Source: Undaria pinnatifida (Eukaryota > Sar > Phaeophyceae > Laminariales > Alariaceae). From it: 64,000 nucleotides of DNA. Position numbers and translations under genes: made by a program. Of this stretch, positions 22,216-33,192 are shown piece by piece; positions within the stretch are counted from its first letter, which is position 1, and each line of letters opens with the position of its first letter. The stretch is from positions 772,001-836,000 of the forward strand of contig JABAKD010000025.1 in assembly GCA_012845835.1 (NCBI GenBank), given 5' to 3'. The notes below the pieces were generated by a model. The model saw nothing but the letters and a program-made list of their open reading frames with translations. It made no database searches and was not told the origin of the DNA.

Positions 22216-22477
22216 TTAATTGAATTTGAAAAAATAATTACCGGCATTTCAATCTACTAGTATTTTTAGTATAAAAATTTTTACCCTCCGACAATGTAGC
22301 GTAGATGCCTTTCCGATATAAAATCGAATATCCTTCCTTAAAGCAGCAGTAGCACCTATTTGATTAAGAGATATGTTTAGCGCCATACTTTTCTTGCACG
22401 TCGAAAAGTGTAATAAATAGTATATATAGCTTTGTTTTGCGCTCGCCAATGGTTTATACGGCACTTCGCTACTTTTT

Positions 22478-22484
22478 ACTACTG

Positions 22485-22532
<48 letters not shown>

Positions 22533-22533
22533 T
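22478..22533. repeat. (TAC)n microsatellite
   Basis: About eighteen TAC/CTA units with one G interruption, just upstream of a PCC copy. Confidence 0.9.
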
Positions 22534-22584
22534 ACGAAAATACTGTTGTTGTGTACTAGGTACACGGAACCTATATATATACAC

Positions 22585-24490
22585 CAGCGCACATATTGAA
22601 ATGCACCCCCCCCGCCCCCTCGCCCCGATCCCTCTTGTTCAAGCGCCCCACCTAAAATCAAAATCTACCGGAGTAGCAACCACTATCAGCCAGCTGATAT
22701 CATCCCATAATCCTTCTAGCCATCCATGCCGTATCTCCAACTCATACCCCGCCCCCCCCCCCCCCTCCTTTGTTCCCCGTCCAGTTCATTCAAACGCCCC
22801 ACTTACAATCGAAATAGGCCAGAATATTAAACACTTCTGAGCAATTGATATCACGTCATTATCTCTCTAGCCATCCATGACGTAGCTTTCATTCACCTCC
22901 CCGACCCCTTATCTAACGCCCCTCCTTCCCCACACCCCGCACGATCGCCTAGACCCAGCACCGCGCGTATAACAAGCCGCTACATATATGATGAATACCC
23001 GCGATCGGAGGATCACACAAAATGTTGCGAAGATCAGTGTCGACCAAATCCTTGATGTCATAGCTGGAGTGTATTGAATGTATTATATTGGACCTAAACC
23101 TCTTGACAACCCTTCCCCCCCCCCACTCCCCCCCCCCCACCCCCCCCCCCGACCCCCACCCCGACCCCCCCCGCACGACCGCCTAGACCCAGCACCGCGG
23201 GTATAGCAAGCCCCTACGTATATGATGAATACCCGCGATCGGAGGATCACACACAATGTTGCGAAGATCAGTGTCGACCAAATCCTTGATGTCATAGCTG
23301 GAGTGTTTTGAATATATTTGGTTTGACCTAAACCTCTTGACAACCCTTCCCCCCCCCCACCCCCCCCCCCACCCTCCCCCCCACCCTCCCCCCCACCCCC
23401 CCCGCACGATCGCCAAGACCCAGCACCGCGAGTATAGCAAGCCCCTACATATATGATGAATATCCGCGATCGGAGGATCACACAAAATGTTGCGAAGATC
23501 AGTGTCGACCAAATCCTTGATGTCATAGCTGGAGTGTTTTGAATACATTATATTTTACCTAAACCTCTTGGCAACCCTTCCCCCCCACCCCCCCCCCCAC
23601 CCGCCCCCCGCACGATCGCCTAGACCCAGCACCGCGAGTATAGCAAGCCCCTACATATATGATGAATACCCGCGATCGGAGGATCACACAAAATATTGCG
23701 AAGATCAGTGTCGACCAAATCCTCGATGTCATAGTTGGAGTGTATTGAATGTATTAAATTTTACCTAAACCTCTTGACAACCCTTCCCCCCCCCCCACCC
23801 CCCCCCCCCCCCTTTTTTTTCCTCGCTCTCTCTTGCTCAAACGCCCCACCTACTATCGAAATCCGCAAGAGTAGTAAACATTTCCACGCCCTGGATATCG
23901 CCTCGTTACCGTTTCAGAGCAGTTCACTCCGCTGCTGCAATTACCACCCCCCCCGCTCCCGACGCCCCCTCCCCCAACCACCCGCACCATCGATAAGACC
24001 TAGCACGATGCGCCCTACATTTATGCGACCTAAAGCCCTCCCCCCCGCCACATCCCCCCCCCCTCCCCTACAAGAAGGATTTATAGTTTCCACGCACAAA
24101 TTGAGCTGCCCCACACGTCCCCTCCCCCCCTCCCCCCCCCTTCCGCTCCCCTTTTGATCAAAATCAGGCCCCCACGTCCTTAAAAACTCCGCCCTCCCCT
24201 CACTGGTTGTACGACTTACAGTATCCACTTGATAAACCGATGCATTTCCTTCCACAGCTGTCAGATTTTGTCCCGCTCAGAAACGGGTTTTATAGTTTCC
24301 GCGTACAGACTTCCTAACATCACCTTGCTGACCCTGATAGCTACACTGCATTTGCAAGGGGAGTCGCCGACCTATATCCTCCATGAGCACACACAGCCCG
24401 TCATGCGCGCGATCGGAGTATCACAAACAGCTTGCAAAGATGAGGTTCGACAAAATATTCGATTTCACAGCTTGATTGTATTTCAATATT
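22585..24490 (+). repeat. PCC composite repeat, long copy with amplified beta modules
   Basis: Starts at GCGCACATATTGAAATGC and runs gamma, gamma, beta several times, gamma-prime, epsilon, delta and alpha, ending at TTTCACAGCTTGATTGTATTT. Poly-C runs of 8-20 bases separate modules. The minus-strand open frames (up to about 147 codons) only read through the tandem units and are not considered genes. The other near-full copies have a single beta module. Confidence 0.85.
22925..23830 (+). repeat. Tandem array of PCC beta module (about 206-234 bp period)
   Basis: ACCTAAACCTCTTGACAACC or its variants start at 23,092, 23,326, 23,557 and 23,763, giving periods of 234, 231 and 206 bp. Each unit has a poly-C tract, then CGCACGATCGCCTAGACCCA, CCTACATATATGATGAATAC, CGATCGGAGGATCACACA and GTCATAGCTGGAGTGT. 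Length differences are mostly in the poly-C tract. A first partial unit begins at about 22,925. Confidence 0.9.
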
Positions 24491-25280
24491 TATCATATAG
24501 ATATATACACCAGCAATCCCCTTACACAAAGATTTATACCTCGAAATCGCATCATCATGCTATCTTTACAATATTCATTATGCGCCGTCGGCGCCGTTGA
24601 TATTACTGTGGTTGTAAGGGAGTGCCATGTACCACCTTGCTTGCCAGACGAACGCTACCATCATGACTCGGAAATCCGTAAAATGAAAGGAAGGCATTGG
24701 ACCCCGGCTTCCCGTCGTGTTCATCTAGGTGGAGGCGTTTCATGTTGCTACCTTCCGGTTTTATCCCGATACGTAGTATAATAATAGTAACGCCAGGTTA
24801 TTCGGATCAAGACTCTTTGAAGGGGGGTCCTTTTTGAGCCCTGTTGTTTGAGTGGTTGTGGCTCACGTGCGCGAGTTATCCCGCTGTTCCGTTTTTTTGG
24901 CCGTGTACACTTTTCTGTGATGATAATAACACCTCCACAGAACGGTTATAGCTACACTGAGAAAACCAATCTCGCCCAAAGGCTGTTCGGCTGCGAGGGA
25001 CAGCGACACTCGGGCGAGTGGCCCAAAGTCGGCTCAAAAAACGAGGCATGATAGAGCATGATACCATATTTCCCCCCAGTTGTCCAGAGTCTGACGTGCG
25101 CATGCGTGGCGATAGGTACCACGTGTAGCATATACTACGTGCTAGTCTTTCCTGGGTGATAATCGGTGTACTCGCTCGGGTTTTTTTCCAGGCGCGAGTA
25201 GTGCGAAATATGTACCAGGTTGAAGCTCGCACATCGTAGGCTGACTCCCGATTTTACTTTTTTATTTTTTTGGCGGAGGC
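24491..25280. other. Unassigned sequence
   Basis: No recognisable gene. The few open frames start with non-ATG codons or lack motifs. Confidence 0.3.
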
Positions 25281-25284
25281 ATGA

Positions 25285-25400
25285 GTTGCGTCAGCTATGA
25301 TATATGTATGTATATTTATGTAAATATATATTCACACATAGTCTAATCACAATATTAAAAAATTTTTATCTAATCACAATATATAATATATTCACACACA
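25285..25400. repeat. AT-rich segment with short internal repeats
   Basis: ATATATTCACACATAGTCTA and TCTAATCACAATAT recur twice around an AAAAAATTTTT core. It directly precedes the SINE-like copy. Confidence 0.6.
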
Positions 25401-25690
25401 TCTAATTTCCAGCTTCTGGACAAGTCGTGGCCACAGGTGTCGTCCGTTCTTCCCCCCAGTTCTTGTCTTCAAGTTTTATCGCGCATAGGGTTCAGCAATC
25501 CCACTGCTCGTCGATTTTTCATCGAGTGTTGCTGACTCACGCTCTGGCGCTTTCCGCAAGCCAATTTGGGCGCAAGAAATATTCCCCACGAATTTATACG
25601 AGCAGGGATTCGAACTCACGAAACCGACCTATACCAGGCTCGAGGAAACCATGATACGCCAGCGGGGCGGCCGGCTATGATATACCAGGT
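25395..25690 (-). mobile_element. SINE-like repeat copy 2 with polymerase III box-like motifs
   Basis: On the minus strand TGGCGTATCATGG (25,661-25,649) resembles a tRNA-type A box, and GAGTTCGAATCCC (25,617-25,605) a B box. The spacing is right for an internal polymerase III promoter. The flanking T stem (GTGAG ... CCCTG) pairs poorly, so this is not a functional tRNA. The approximately 300-bp alignment with 19,495-19,805 shows it is a dispersed element. A tRNA-derived SINE is the simplest reading. I saw no target duplication. Confidence 0.55.
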
Positions 25691-26034
25691 ATGCGTGTAA
25701 CACTTTTAGTTTTGTTCGTGTTCTTTTTTTTCTTGGGGTTTTCTCCACTCCAGAGTGACTGGCACCTGTCCTGTGACCACGTATGCGAGTTAATGTGAGA
25801 ACAACAACAACTATTGCAACAATACTGCTGTATAAACTTGGTCTTCGGTTTTCATATTATTCTTTCTCAAGGTTCCCACCTTCCATCAGCCCATCACCAA
25901 TCACACATCACCCATCATCCACCACCAGTCACCCACACACTATATCACATATATATAATTATAGGTGTCAGTTGTGGGAAAAAAACCCGACGATTGCATC
26001 CTCATATACCAGTCAGCGTCCTTCGGAAGGGAGT

Positions 26035-26215
26035 TTTGCTTGGTGCTGTGTGTGTGTGTTCTTCACATTAAACCGTTCTTCTACTAGTCGACATCCAGCA
26101 CACCCAGTGTCCGTACTGATTCTTCACCCTAGAAAGATCAGCTCTGTGGTCACAAGCCACGACACAGAGATAATGCATCGTAATGCATTCGACAACGCAA
26201 GGTGCTAAATTAAAT
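26035..26215 (+). repeat. Dispersed repeat X copy
   Basis: TGTGTGTTCTTCACATTAAA, CCGTTCTTCTACTAGTCGAC and ATCCAGCACACCCAGTGTCC match the reverse complement of 30,075-30,170 almost base for base. CTGTGGTCACAAGCC further on matches 29,730-29,750. Confidence 0.65.
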
Positions 26216-26319
26216 TGAAACGAGATTACATAACATACATATATAGTCTATGCCTTGAATTACAAAACAGAGTTCTCACCACCTTGAAACGAGCATTAGC
26301 TTGATGAGGTAGCAAATCG

Positions 26320-26458
26320 TCGATATCGACAAGTAGTGGGAATGGTGCACCGCATGCATGCGCGATCAAATGAAGACATGTTGCGGGGATGCAGTTGAAT
26401 ATCGCCAAGTGGTGGGAATTCTGCACCGTATGCATGTGCGATCAAATGAAGACATAGA
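26320..26458 (+). repeat. 76-bp tandem duplication, two copies
   Basis: ATATCGACAAGTAGTGGGAA ... ATCAAATGAAGACAT is repeated 76 bp later as ATATCGCCAAGTGGTGGGAA ... ATCAAATGAAGACAT, with scattered substitutions. Confidence 0.8.
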
Positions 26459-26854
26459 CTACATATGTGTGGGTGTGGTAGAAAATAAATACGCACACGT
26501 TCTGCGTGTGACCGGGCCATGTCTTCTTGTTCTTGTTCTTCAGAAGGTGCCGCGGCTAGGATAAAAATTTGCTAAATTTGAGCTGGAAATTAAACAGGAT
26601 CAACGAGAAAATTACAAGTTGAAACATCAGATTTGTACACATTGTTTTCGAAGTGCTTGTGTCAGATATTCTTTCAATCAGCAAACTCGCCCCTGCTGGC
26701 GAGTTTACGTGACGCCTTACAGTAGACCGCCACGTGTTCCATTCGCTCCCTTCGATAGTTTTTCACTTGTTGTGTATTTGGTTTTTTGCTGCTTGTTTTC
26801 TCTTCCGTGTTGAACTTTTCATTTCGTGTGGGATGAGTGAGCTTTGTCACATGT

Positions 26855-27256
26855 TACTGATATTTCCTCTCTCGTCCACATCCAGTTCTATCTGTGTCCG
26901 CGCAAATGGCGCATCCTCGAGAGACGAACTGTGTGGCCACAAACAATAAGATAGAGGTATTCGCATCATCACAAATACGGCAATGCAAAGTCAAACGCGG
27001 TCAATACACACAATCGAGAAATCATCAACCCAGGACACCAGACTACAAACAACAGAGTTTCCAGGCAAGAGGACAAGGAGAAGAAGGTACATCAAGAACA
27101 AAGAAAAACGCAAAAGGAAAGACAGAAGACAAGAAGAAGCGTATGGCCAAGGCGGGAAGGAAGAGTTACCCAGGGAGGAAACCAAAATTATATAGACTAG
27201 TGACACAACAGGGACAGAAACGAAAAGTGAATCCTGCGCAAACATTCGGCCAGTAA
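26855..27256 (+). other. Repeat X scrap followed by A-rich, Lys/Arg-coding frame
   Basis: 26,855-26,955 shares TGATATTTCC, GTCCACATCC and GTGGCCACAA with repeat X. The following A-rich DNA gives a 90-codon frame of Lys, Arg, Gln and Gly with no recognisable domain, probably compositional. Confidence 0.35.
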
Positions 27257-27289
27257 CGCATTATTTTTGTTGCATACCACACAAAACGC

Positions 27290-27815
27290 TTTTCGCCCCC
27301 CCCCCCCCACCCACCTCCTCGAACAATCCGCCTTCTCCTCACTGGTTGTACGACCCACAGGATATAAAAGATAATAAACTGGTGCATTCCTTCCAAAACC
27401 GTCATAACTCTCGAAGGATTTATAGTTTCCAAGCACAGATTGAGTTGCCCCGCCCGTTCCCCCCCCCGCGCTCCGTCTTGTTCAAATACATGCCCCCACG
27501 CCTATAAAAACTCCGCTCTCCCCTCGCCGGTTGTACGACTTACAGGATACACTTGATAAACTGACATTTCCTTCGACAGTTGTCAGATTTTGTCCCCCTC
27601 AAAAACGGGTTTCATGGTTTCAGCGCAATGACTGACTAATATCACCCTGGGTTGACCTTGCTAGCTACACTGTGATTGCAAGGGAGTCGCCGACCTATAT
27701 CCTTAATGAGGACACATAACCCGTAATACGCGAGATCGGAGTATCACACACAGCTTGCAAAGACGAGTTTCGACAAATTATTCGATCACATCACAACTAC
27801 TGGAGTATTTTTTAT
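27290..27815 (+). repeat. PCC composite repeat, partial (delta-delta-alpha)
   Basis: Two delta modules (CTCACTGGTTGTACGACCCA; CTCGCCGGTTGTACGACTTA) each preceded by C-rich DNA, then the alpha end module to about 27,815. Left modules are missing. Confidence 0.8.
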
Positions 27816-27926
27816 TTTCATTATCTGTTATACCACACCACCCTCAACCACCGCCGAGAGCAGGGACCATACATACTGATGAACTTGGTATTCAATTTGC
27901 CCCTACTACCGCTGTACGAAGAGGAT

Positions 27927-27949
27927 TACGTACGTACGTACGTACGTAC
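27927..27949. repeat. (ACGT)n microsatellite
   Basis: TACGTACGTACGTACGTACG and flanking units, a self-complementary tract. A shorter one lies at 19,890-19,903. Confidence 0.85.
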
Positions 27950-28349
27950 ACAATTTTTCGCACAACACGACGTATTGACACCCTACACGAGACGCATACG
28001 AAGAGCGGAAGGACATAATTTGACGATAAAAAAATGAACACATCTTGAAAGCGTGATAAAAACTGCAAAAAAAATAAAAAAAAGGTGTGAATTGTGAGGT
28101 TGGTTTCGGGTAATTAGCAGCTTGGTTGGGAGCCTGATGTGACACTGGAGAGTGTCTGGGCAGTTTCTTCGTGGGGGCAGCAGTAGACCAAGTAGACCAG
28201 TTCATAGCACAACACCATGTTTTGTCTTCCCACCGCCTTCCACTTCTTGACTTCTAGCTGTTAGTTCTTCTCTGTTGCCACAATTTCTTAGCGTCATATC
28301 CTTAATTTCGCCCAACCTCCGCGCCGATTTTTTAACTATCAATTTGTTG

Positions 28350-28598
28350 ACGCGTCGGTCCGTGGCGTACGGAACACATTGCAAAATATAGCAGGGTGAT
28401 TCGTTCATGCAATGCCAACCTCAATGAGCACGCGGACAAATTAAAATTAAGAAAGGTCCAGCGCACCCCACAAATTGCAGCTAAACAAAACACAAATGGG
28501 TATGGGTACAGTCTACTGTTGTGGCATATAGTGTAAACTTTTTGAAATTGAGGAACATCAGAAACAAAATGGTGCACTTATTATGTCGTAGCACGCGT
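28350..28598. mobile_element. Probable MITE copy D
   Basis: The right end is clear: TTGAGGAACATCAGAAACA, GGTGCACTTATTATGTCGTA, then GCACGCGT, as in other MITE copies. ACGCGTC occurs 249 bp upstream at the expected length, but the rest of the left end does not pair well. The interior includes words of repeat X (CAATGAGCACGCGG). It may be rearranged. Confidence 0.45.
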
Positions 28599-29644
28599 CG
28601 TGCCACGTGGCGAGTTGGGCGAATTGCGTATTTAGCTGTTTGCCGTTTTTGGCTCACCCACCCCATTTTGCGCAACTCTTATATATTTTATTGCCACCCC
28701 TAGACTAGTCTAAAGACATAACGGAGATCCAGGGTTCCTGAGCAGGCTGTTCTGCCCCCTCTCCACGCCGTAAGTGCCCTGAATTTTATCGCGAGATTTC
28801 GGCTCCATATCTTTCCGTTTCGGTTCGCATAGAAGTGCGTCTACCCACGGTAGTTGGCTCTGGAAGCGCTCAATCGAGAACGATGTCATCCCAGTACCTA
28901 TGATAGGACTAAGCGTTTCGCACGGAGTAATGCAGTCCACTACATTTTGAGCGATGACCACTGGGTACACACATACATGAAAACAAGTGCACACTTTATA
29001 TAAACTGTAAGTAGTACTCCCTCAAAAAAAGTCCCCAGATCTCCAGACTTCATATGTAAGCGACATAATAGTCTACTCACCTATCTATCCGTGATTTCAC
29101 GGGGACAGGCCCAGACTTGAGCCGCGAAGATATGGAGTGTTCTTCGTTCCTGCCGGTGATGGTTGTTTGGCGGCGTCGATGGCGGCGGATCGTGTTGCTT
29201 GATCCTGGATGCCAAAACACGGGAAGTAAACTATGGTGCGTGAGTGAATGGTCTGACACGGGTGCTATGGCTCCCGCTGATATACAGGTATTTTGATTTT
29301 GAGCCTTGGTCGGAAACCTTCTGACGTTGCATGGGATGAACTCCTTGCGTCAAGAACAGTCCCGAACTTAACCCCTTTGGAGCCCCGGAACCCCTCCCTA
29401 TACTAAATCCAAGCAATTTTGTCCCCAAAAACGGGTTTCCAGTTGTAAAGGGGTTAACACGTGGAGGAGGGTTTTGTCAATAAATTCATAGCCAATCAAA
29501 ATACAATATAAATGCAATACGTGCATGGTGTGCAGCTGCTCCTGTTTCGCCAAAGAACACCCAGCACATCACGAGACCGGGCCCATTTTTCTAGAGAGAC
29601 ACGCTCTGCGGCCACACACTGCTGTTTGGGTCTGTTCAAACGTT

Positions 29645-29835
29645 AAACTGATATTTCCACCCTTACACGTCCAGCGACGAACGGCACAACCAGTGACTCC
29701 GCTGATGTCGCTCAGAGACATGAGTTTTGTGGTCATAAGCTCAAGGCCGACTTACACACTGCAAGCGCAGCAAGTTGATTGGGCAATGCAATGATAACCG
29801 CAATGAGCAGGCGGTGCAAGAACCAAACTATGCAT
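29645..29835 (+). repeat. Dispersed repeat X copy
   Basis: TGATATTTCCACCCTTACAC, GCACAACCAGTGACTCCGCT, TGTGGTCATAAGC and CCGCAATGAGCAGGCGG follow the same order as at 18,708-18,905. Confidence 0.5.
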
Positions 29836-30004
29836 ACCAGCAAACCAGGCTATGTGCAGTATTTTAAACTAAGAAATATATACAAAAAAATGAAAAAGGA
29901 AGAAAAAGGAAAACGTAAAAGAAAAAAACAAATGGAACACATGTAATGAAACAGGAGCACAACACGCCGCCAATATTAAACGAAGCACGGCAGACAGCCA
30001 GCAA

Positions 30005-30060
30005 CTCGTAATAATTATTATAAAAATTCAAATACACTCCAGCTGTGAGATCGAAATATC
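30005..30060 (-). repeat. PCC alpha tip, truncated
   Basis: TACACTCCAGCTGTGAGATC preceded by the usual AT-rich tail. It is cut off after about 30 bp, where repeat X begins. Confidence 0.65.
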
Positions 30061-30069
30061 TAGCAGATG

Positions 30070-30175
30070 ACGCCATCCTGTACAACGGACACTGGGTGTG
30101 CTGGATGTCGACGAGTAGAAGAACGGTTTAATGTGAAGAACACACACACACCAACATCGTGGGCAGCAACCATGT
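30070..30175 (-). repeat. Dispersed repeat X copy
   Basis: Reverse complement of the core at 26,035-26,125 (CGACATCCAGCACACCCAGT; ACATTAAACCGTTCTTCTAC), abutting the truncated PCC tip. Confidence 0.65.
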
Positions 30176-30544
30176 TGAAATGAAAATGACCCTGCCGTAT
30201 AGAAATAGGAGAGCATATTAACTGCATGATGCGATACATACATGCTGCGGTCACCTGCGCACTGTTTCTGACGAAAGTGTCGCCAAGAGCATCGTCGTCG
30301 CCCTCGTATCGAATACCAAATAGAAGCATCACCAGAGAAGCACGCAAAAAAGAGGAAAAAGAGCTACACTCCTAGAAAGGCCAAACGAAGACAACTCTCA
30401 TCGTAGCGTTGTGAGTCCTGCGCGAAGCGAGAAAGTGGCGTCAATTTCTCAACTTCTCTTGCTTGGTTTTCAAAACCTCCATATCCCCCCATGTCTGGCT
30501 CCTTGAAATAATGGTGAGTGACTAGATTCCTAGGTCAAAGCCGT

Positions 30545-31050
30545 TAGAAAGAAACAAACCTCCATCTCCTACAACGAGTAGGTGCTCTCACACTTAAGCT
30601 ACAACAACCCCATTGAAACAGACTGACAGAATAAATGTTCGGCGTCACCGCACAGGTAACCGAAAAGACAAGGAGAGACACAAGTCTTGGGCAGGACAAC
30701 TTGACGGACATGAACCAAAATTTAGAAGGACAAGCAAGTCTGGAAGAACAACAGAGTAGGCTTGGAATGAGAAGTGACAGGATAAGGGAACAGTTCGCCC
30801 TGACTCTGATGACAGGACACTGGACGTTCCAGCAACGTCTTTTTAGAAGGTTCGGCGGAGTATCCGTCGCGCCGGTGTTACGTAGCTCCCTGACGAGCCC
30901 GCGACGTAATCTGCAAATGTTCCGACATACCCAAGGAACCATCTCTTAGAATCGTCTGAGAGCCGATGGGGTTTCGACTATGTTTCAGGCGTGTTGGATC
31001 CAGGCACAAGGCATTCACATCATCCACACGGCGTTGGAGGTGATAGAGCT
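30545..31050. repeat. Dispersed repeat Z, copy 1
   Basis: Aligns for about 450 bp with 53,835-54,290. Shared segments in order include GTAGGTGCTCTCACACTTA, CAGGTAACCGAAAAGAC, AAGTCTGGAAGAACAACA, CAGTTCGCCCTGACTCTGATG and TTTCGACTATGTT. On the plus strand one frame is conserved in kind between copies (RIREQFALTLMTGHWTF here, RVRKQLALTMMTGQWMF there). It may derive from a coding element, but I recognise no family. Confidence 0.7.
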
Positions 31051-31059
31051 CGCGCACTC

Positions 31060-32010
31060 CACCAAACCCCAAACGTATTGGAACAAGGGAAAGTAGGCAC
31101 ATTGCAACACGTCTAGTCGACATTTTGTACCTTTAATAATAGTGAATGGCGGGAAGAGTGTATTTCAATTCTTCGCAAGCCGGAACAAAATAGTTCGTTG
31201 CCGGACAGGAGAACAGAATACACCGGGACATCAGAACTAGTGGGCCATTCTGCTGTTGTCGTACCGTAGGGACGTGGACCACCAAAGTATTCATTGGCAA
31301 ATCTTCTAACGGGATCTGTCCCATGAGTAGGGAGCGGTGACAAGCAAGGAGTAAAAAAAAAACGTATGCGACATGGCATGAACATGGCGCGGATATTGCG
31401 GCTGATCAGCTGCTGCTGCAGTTTATCCTGAAACTTGAACTGTGAAATATCCTGGAGAGATTAGCGTGCGGGAGCAAACGATAGATAATAAATTTCCCGG
31501 GATTTTTAGGAGTAGCACAAACCAAAAAAAAAACGCACGCTGCACGGCTGAGTTTCTGCACACACACACGTCGTGTAGACAGCATGGCTGAGACGGCTCG
31601 TTATCAGTCCAGGTTTTAGGTATACTCAGGGTCAGCATGGTGACAGTTTCAAGATTAAAAATGTACCTGGCGGAGACTTAGTGGTGTACCAACGGTGTGT
31701 CAGCTGTGACATGGACGTATAGCTGATAGACTGCTTCTGGAAGCTGATGGGTATTCGAGACCGGATCTTAATTTAAGTGAAGGCAGTTCAATCGCGTAGT
31801 GGGCGGCGACAAAAGCGAATATCACAAAGACAAGCCATCTGCAGTATACAACAATGGATCGCTTTCCAACGAAACAAAAAATACTGGAAAAAATAGACCA
31901 ATTGACTCACATTAATCTCGCAGACGGGCAATGCCAATCCTCAAGGTGCGACGAGATAAGAACCTGCAGATGCTGATAAAAGCGAGACGTTCAACACGCA
32001 GATATATTAT
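31060..32010. other. Unassigned sequence
   Basis: No family recognised. A minus-strand frame at 31.1-31.4 kb (about 90 codons) has no identifiable motif. Confidence 0.3.
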
Positions 32011-32012
32011 TA

Positions 32013-32690
32013 AAAAATAAAATACACTCCAGCTGAGAGATCGAAAATTTTGTCGACACTCATCTTTGCAAGCTGTGTGTGATACTCCGATCGCGCGTAT
32101 TACGAGTTGTGTGTCCTCATTAAGGATATAGGTCGGCGACTCCCCTTGCAACTACAGTGTAGCTATCAGGGTCAACAGGGTGATGTTAGTTAGTCTGTGC
32201 GCGGAAACTATAAAACCCGTTTCTGAGGGGGACAAAATCTGACAGCTGTGGAAGGAAATACGTCCGTTTATCAAGTGAATCCTGAAGTCGAATAACCGGT
32301 GAGGGAAGGGCGGAGTTTGGAAGGACATGGGGCCCTGGTTTTGATCAAAAGGGGGCGAAGGTGAGGGTGGGAGGGGAGGGGGAGAGGAGACGGGCTGCGC
32401 AGCTCAATCTGTTCGTGGAAACTATATTTCCTTCAAGGGGATAGGTCTGACCGTTTTGGAAAGAATGCACCAGTTTATCGTGTGGGGGGGGCGGGGGGCG
32501 GGGGCGGGGCAGCTCAATCTGTGTCTGGAAACTATACATGCTTTGAGGGAATAAATGTGACGGTTTTGGAAAGAATGTCCTTGGGCCTTTGAGCAAAAGG
32601 GAGCGGGAGAAAGAAAAAAAGGGGTAAAAAGAAAGGGCGGGGGGTGGGGGGGGAGGGTTTTCAAGGGGTTTATCTCACATATAATAATAG
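32013..32690 (-). repeat. PCC composite repeat, inverted partial copy
   Basis: Begins with TACACTCCAGCTGAGAGATC (alpha, inverted), then inverted delta modules with G-rich spacers to about 32,690, where it meets a plus-oriented copy head to head. Confidence 0.8.
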
Positions 32691-33192
32691 CTGCCCCACA
32701 CGCCCCACACCCGCCCCAACCCCCCCCCCGCTCTATGATAAACTGTTTTTTTTTTTTTTTTCCAAAACCGTCAGATTTATCCCCTTGAAAGGATTTATAG
32801 CTTACACGCACAAATTGCCGGCCCGTCCGTCCCCCCCTCCTTCCCCCCCCTCCTCCAACGCCGCTCGCTTTTGATCAAAACCAGGCCCCCACGTACTTCG
32901 AAATTCCGCCCCCCCCCTCACCGGTTATTCGACTTACGGATACATTTCCCTCCAGAGCTGTCAGGTTTTGTCCCCCTCAGAAACGGGTTTTATAGTTTCC
33001 GCGCACAGACTGACCAACATCACCCTGTTGACCCCGATAGCTACACTGTAGTTGTAAGGGGAGTCGCAGACCTATATCCTTAATGAGGACACACAACTCG
33101 TAATACGCGCGATCGGAGTATCACACACAGCTTGCAAAGATGAGTTTCGACGAAATCTTCGATCTCACAGCTGGAGTGTATTTTAATTTTTC
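32690..33192 (+). repeat. PCC composite repeat, partial (delta-alpha)
   Basis: C-rich spacers and delta modules, then a complete alpha module ending GATCTCACAGCTGGAGTGTA at about 33,182. A 17-base T run interrupts a delta module near 32,745. Confidence 0.8.

Noticed and set aside
23083-23548. Gly-rich minus-strand frames of 120-147 codons
   Set aside because: They read through poly-G tracts and tandem PCC beta modules, and frames change with homopolymer length.
22925-23830. CRISPR-like regular repeats
   Set aside because: Units of about 230 bp are contiguous tandem copies without unique spacers, in a clearly eukaryotic context.
25600-25670. tRNA gene on the minus strand
   Set aside because: Box A and B-like motifs are present, but the T stem does not pair and no complete cloverleaf forms. 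The sequence is part of a dispersed repeat.
30544-30942. 132-codon minus-strand Cys/Leu/Ser-rich frame
   Set aside because: Antisense of repeat Z. The reading similar between the two repeat copies is on the plus strand.
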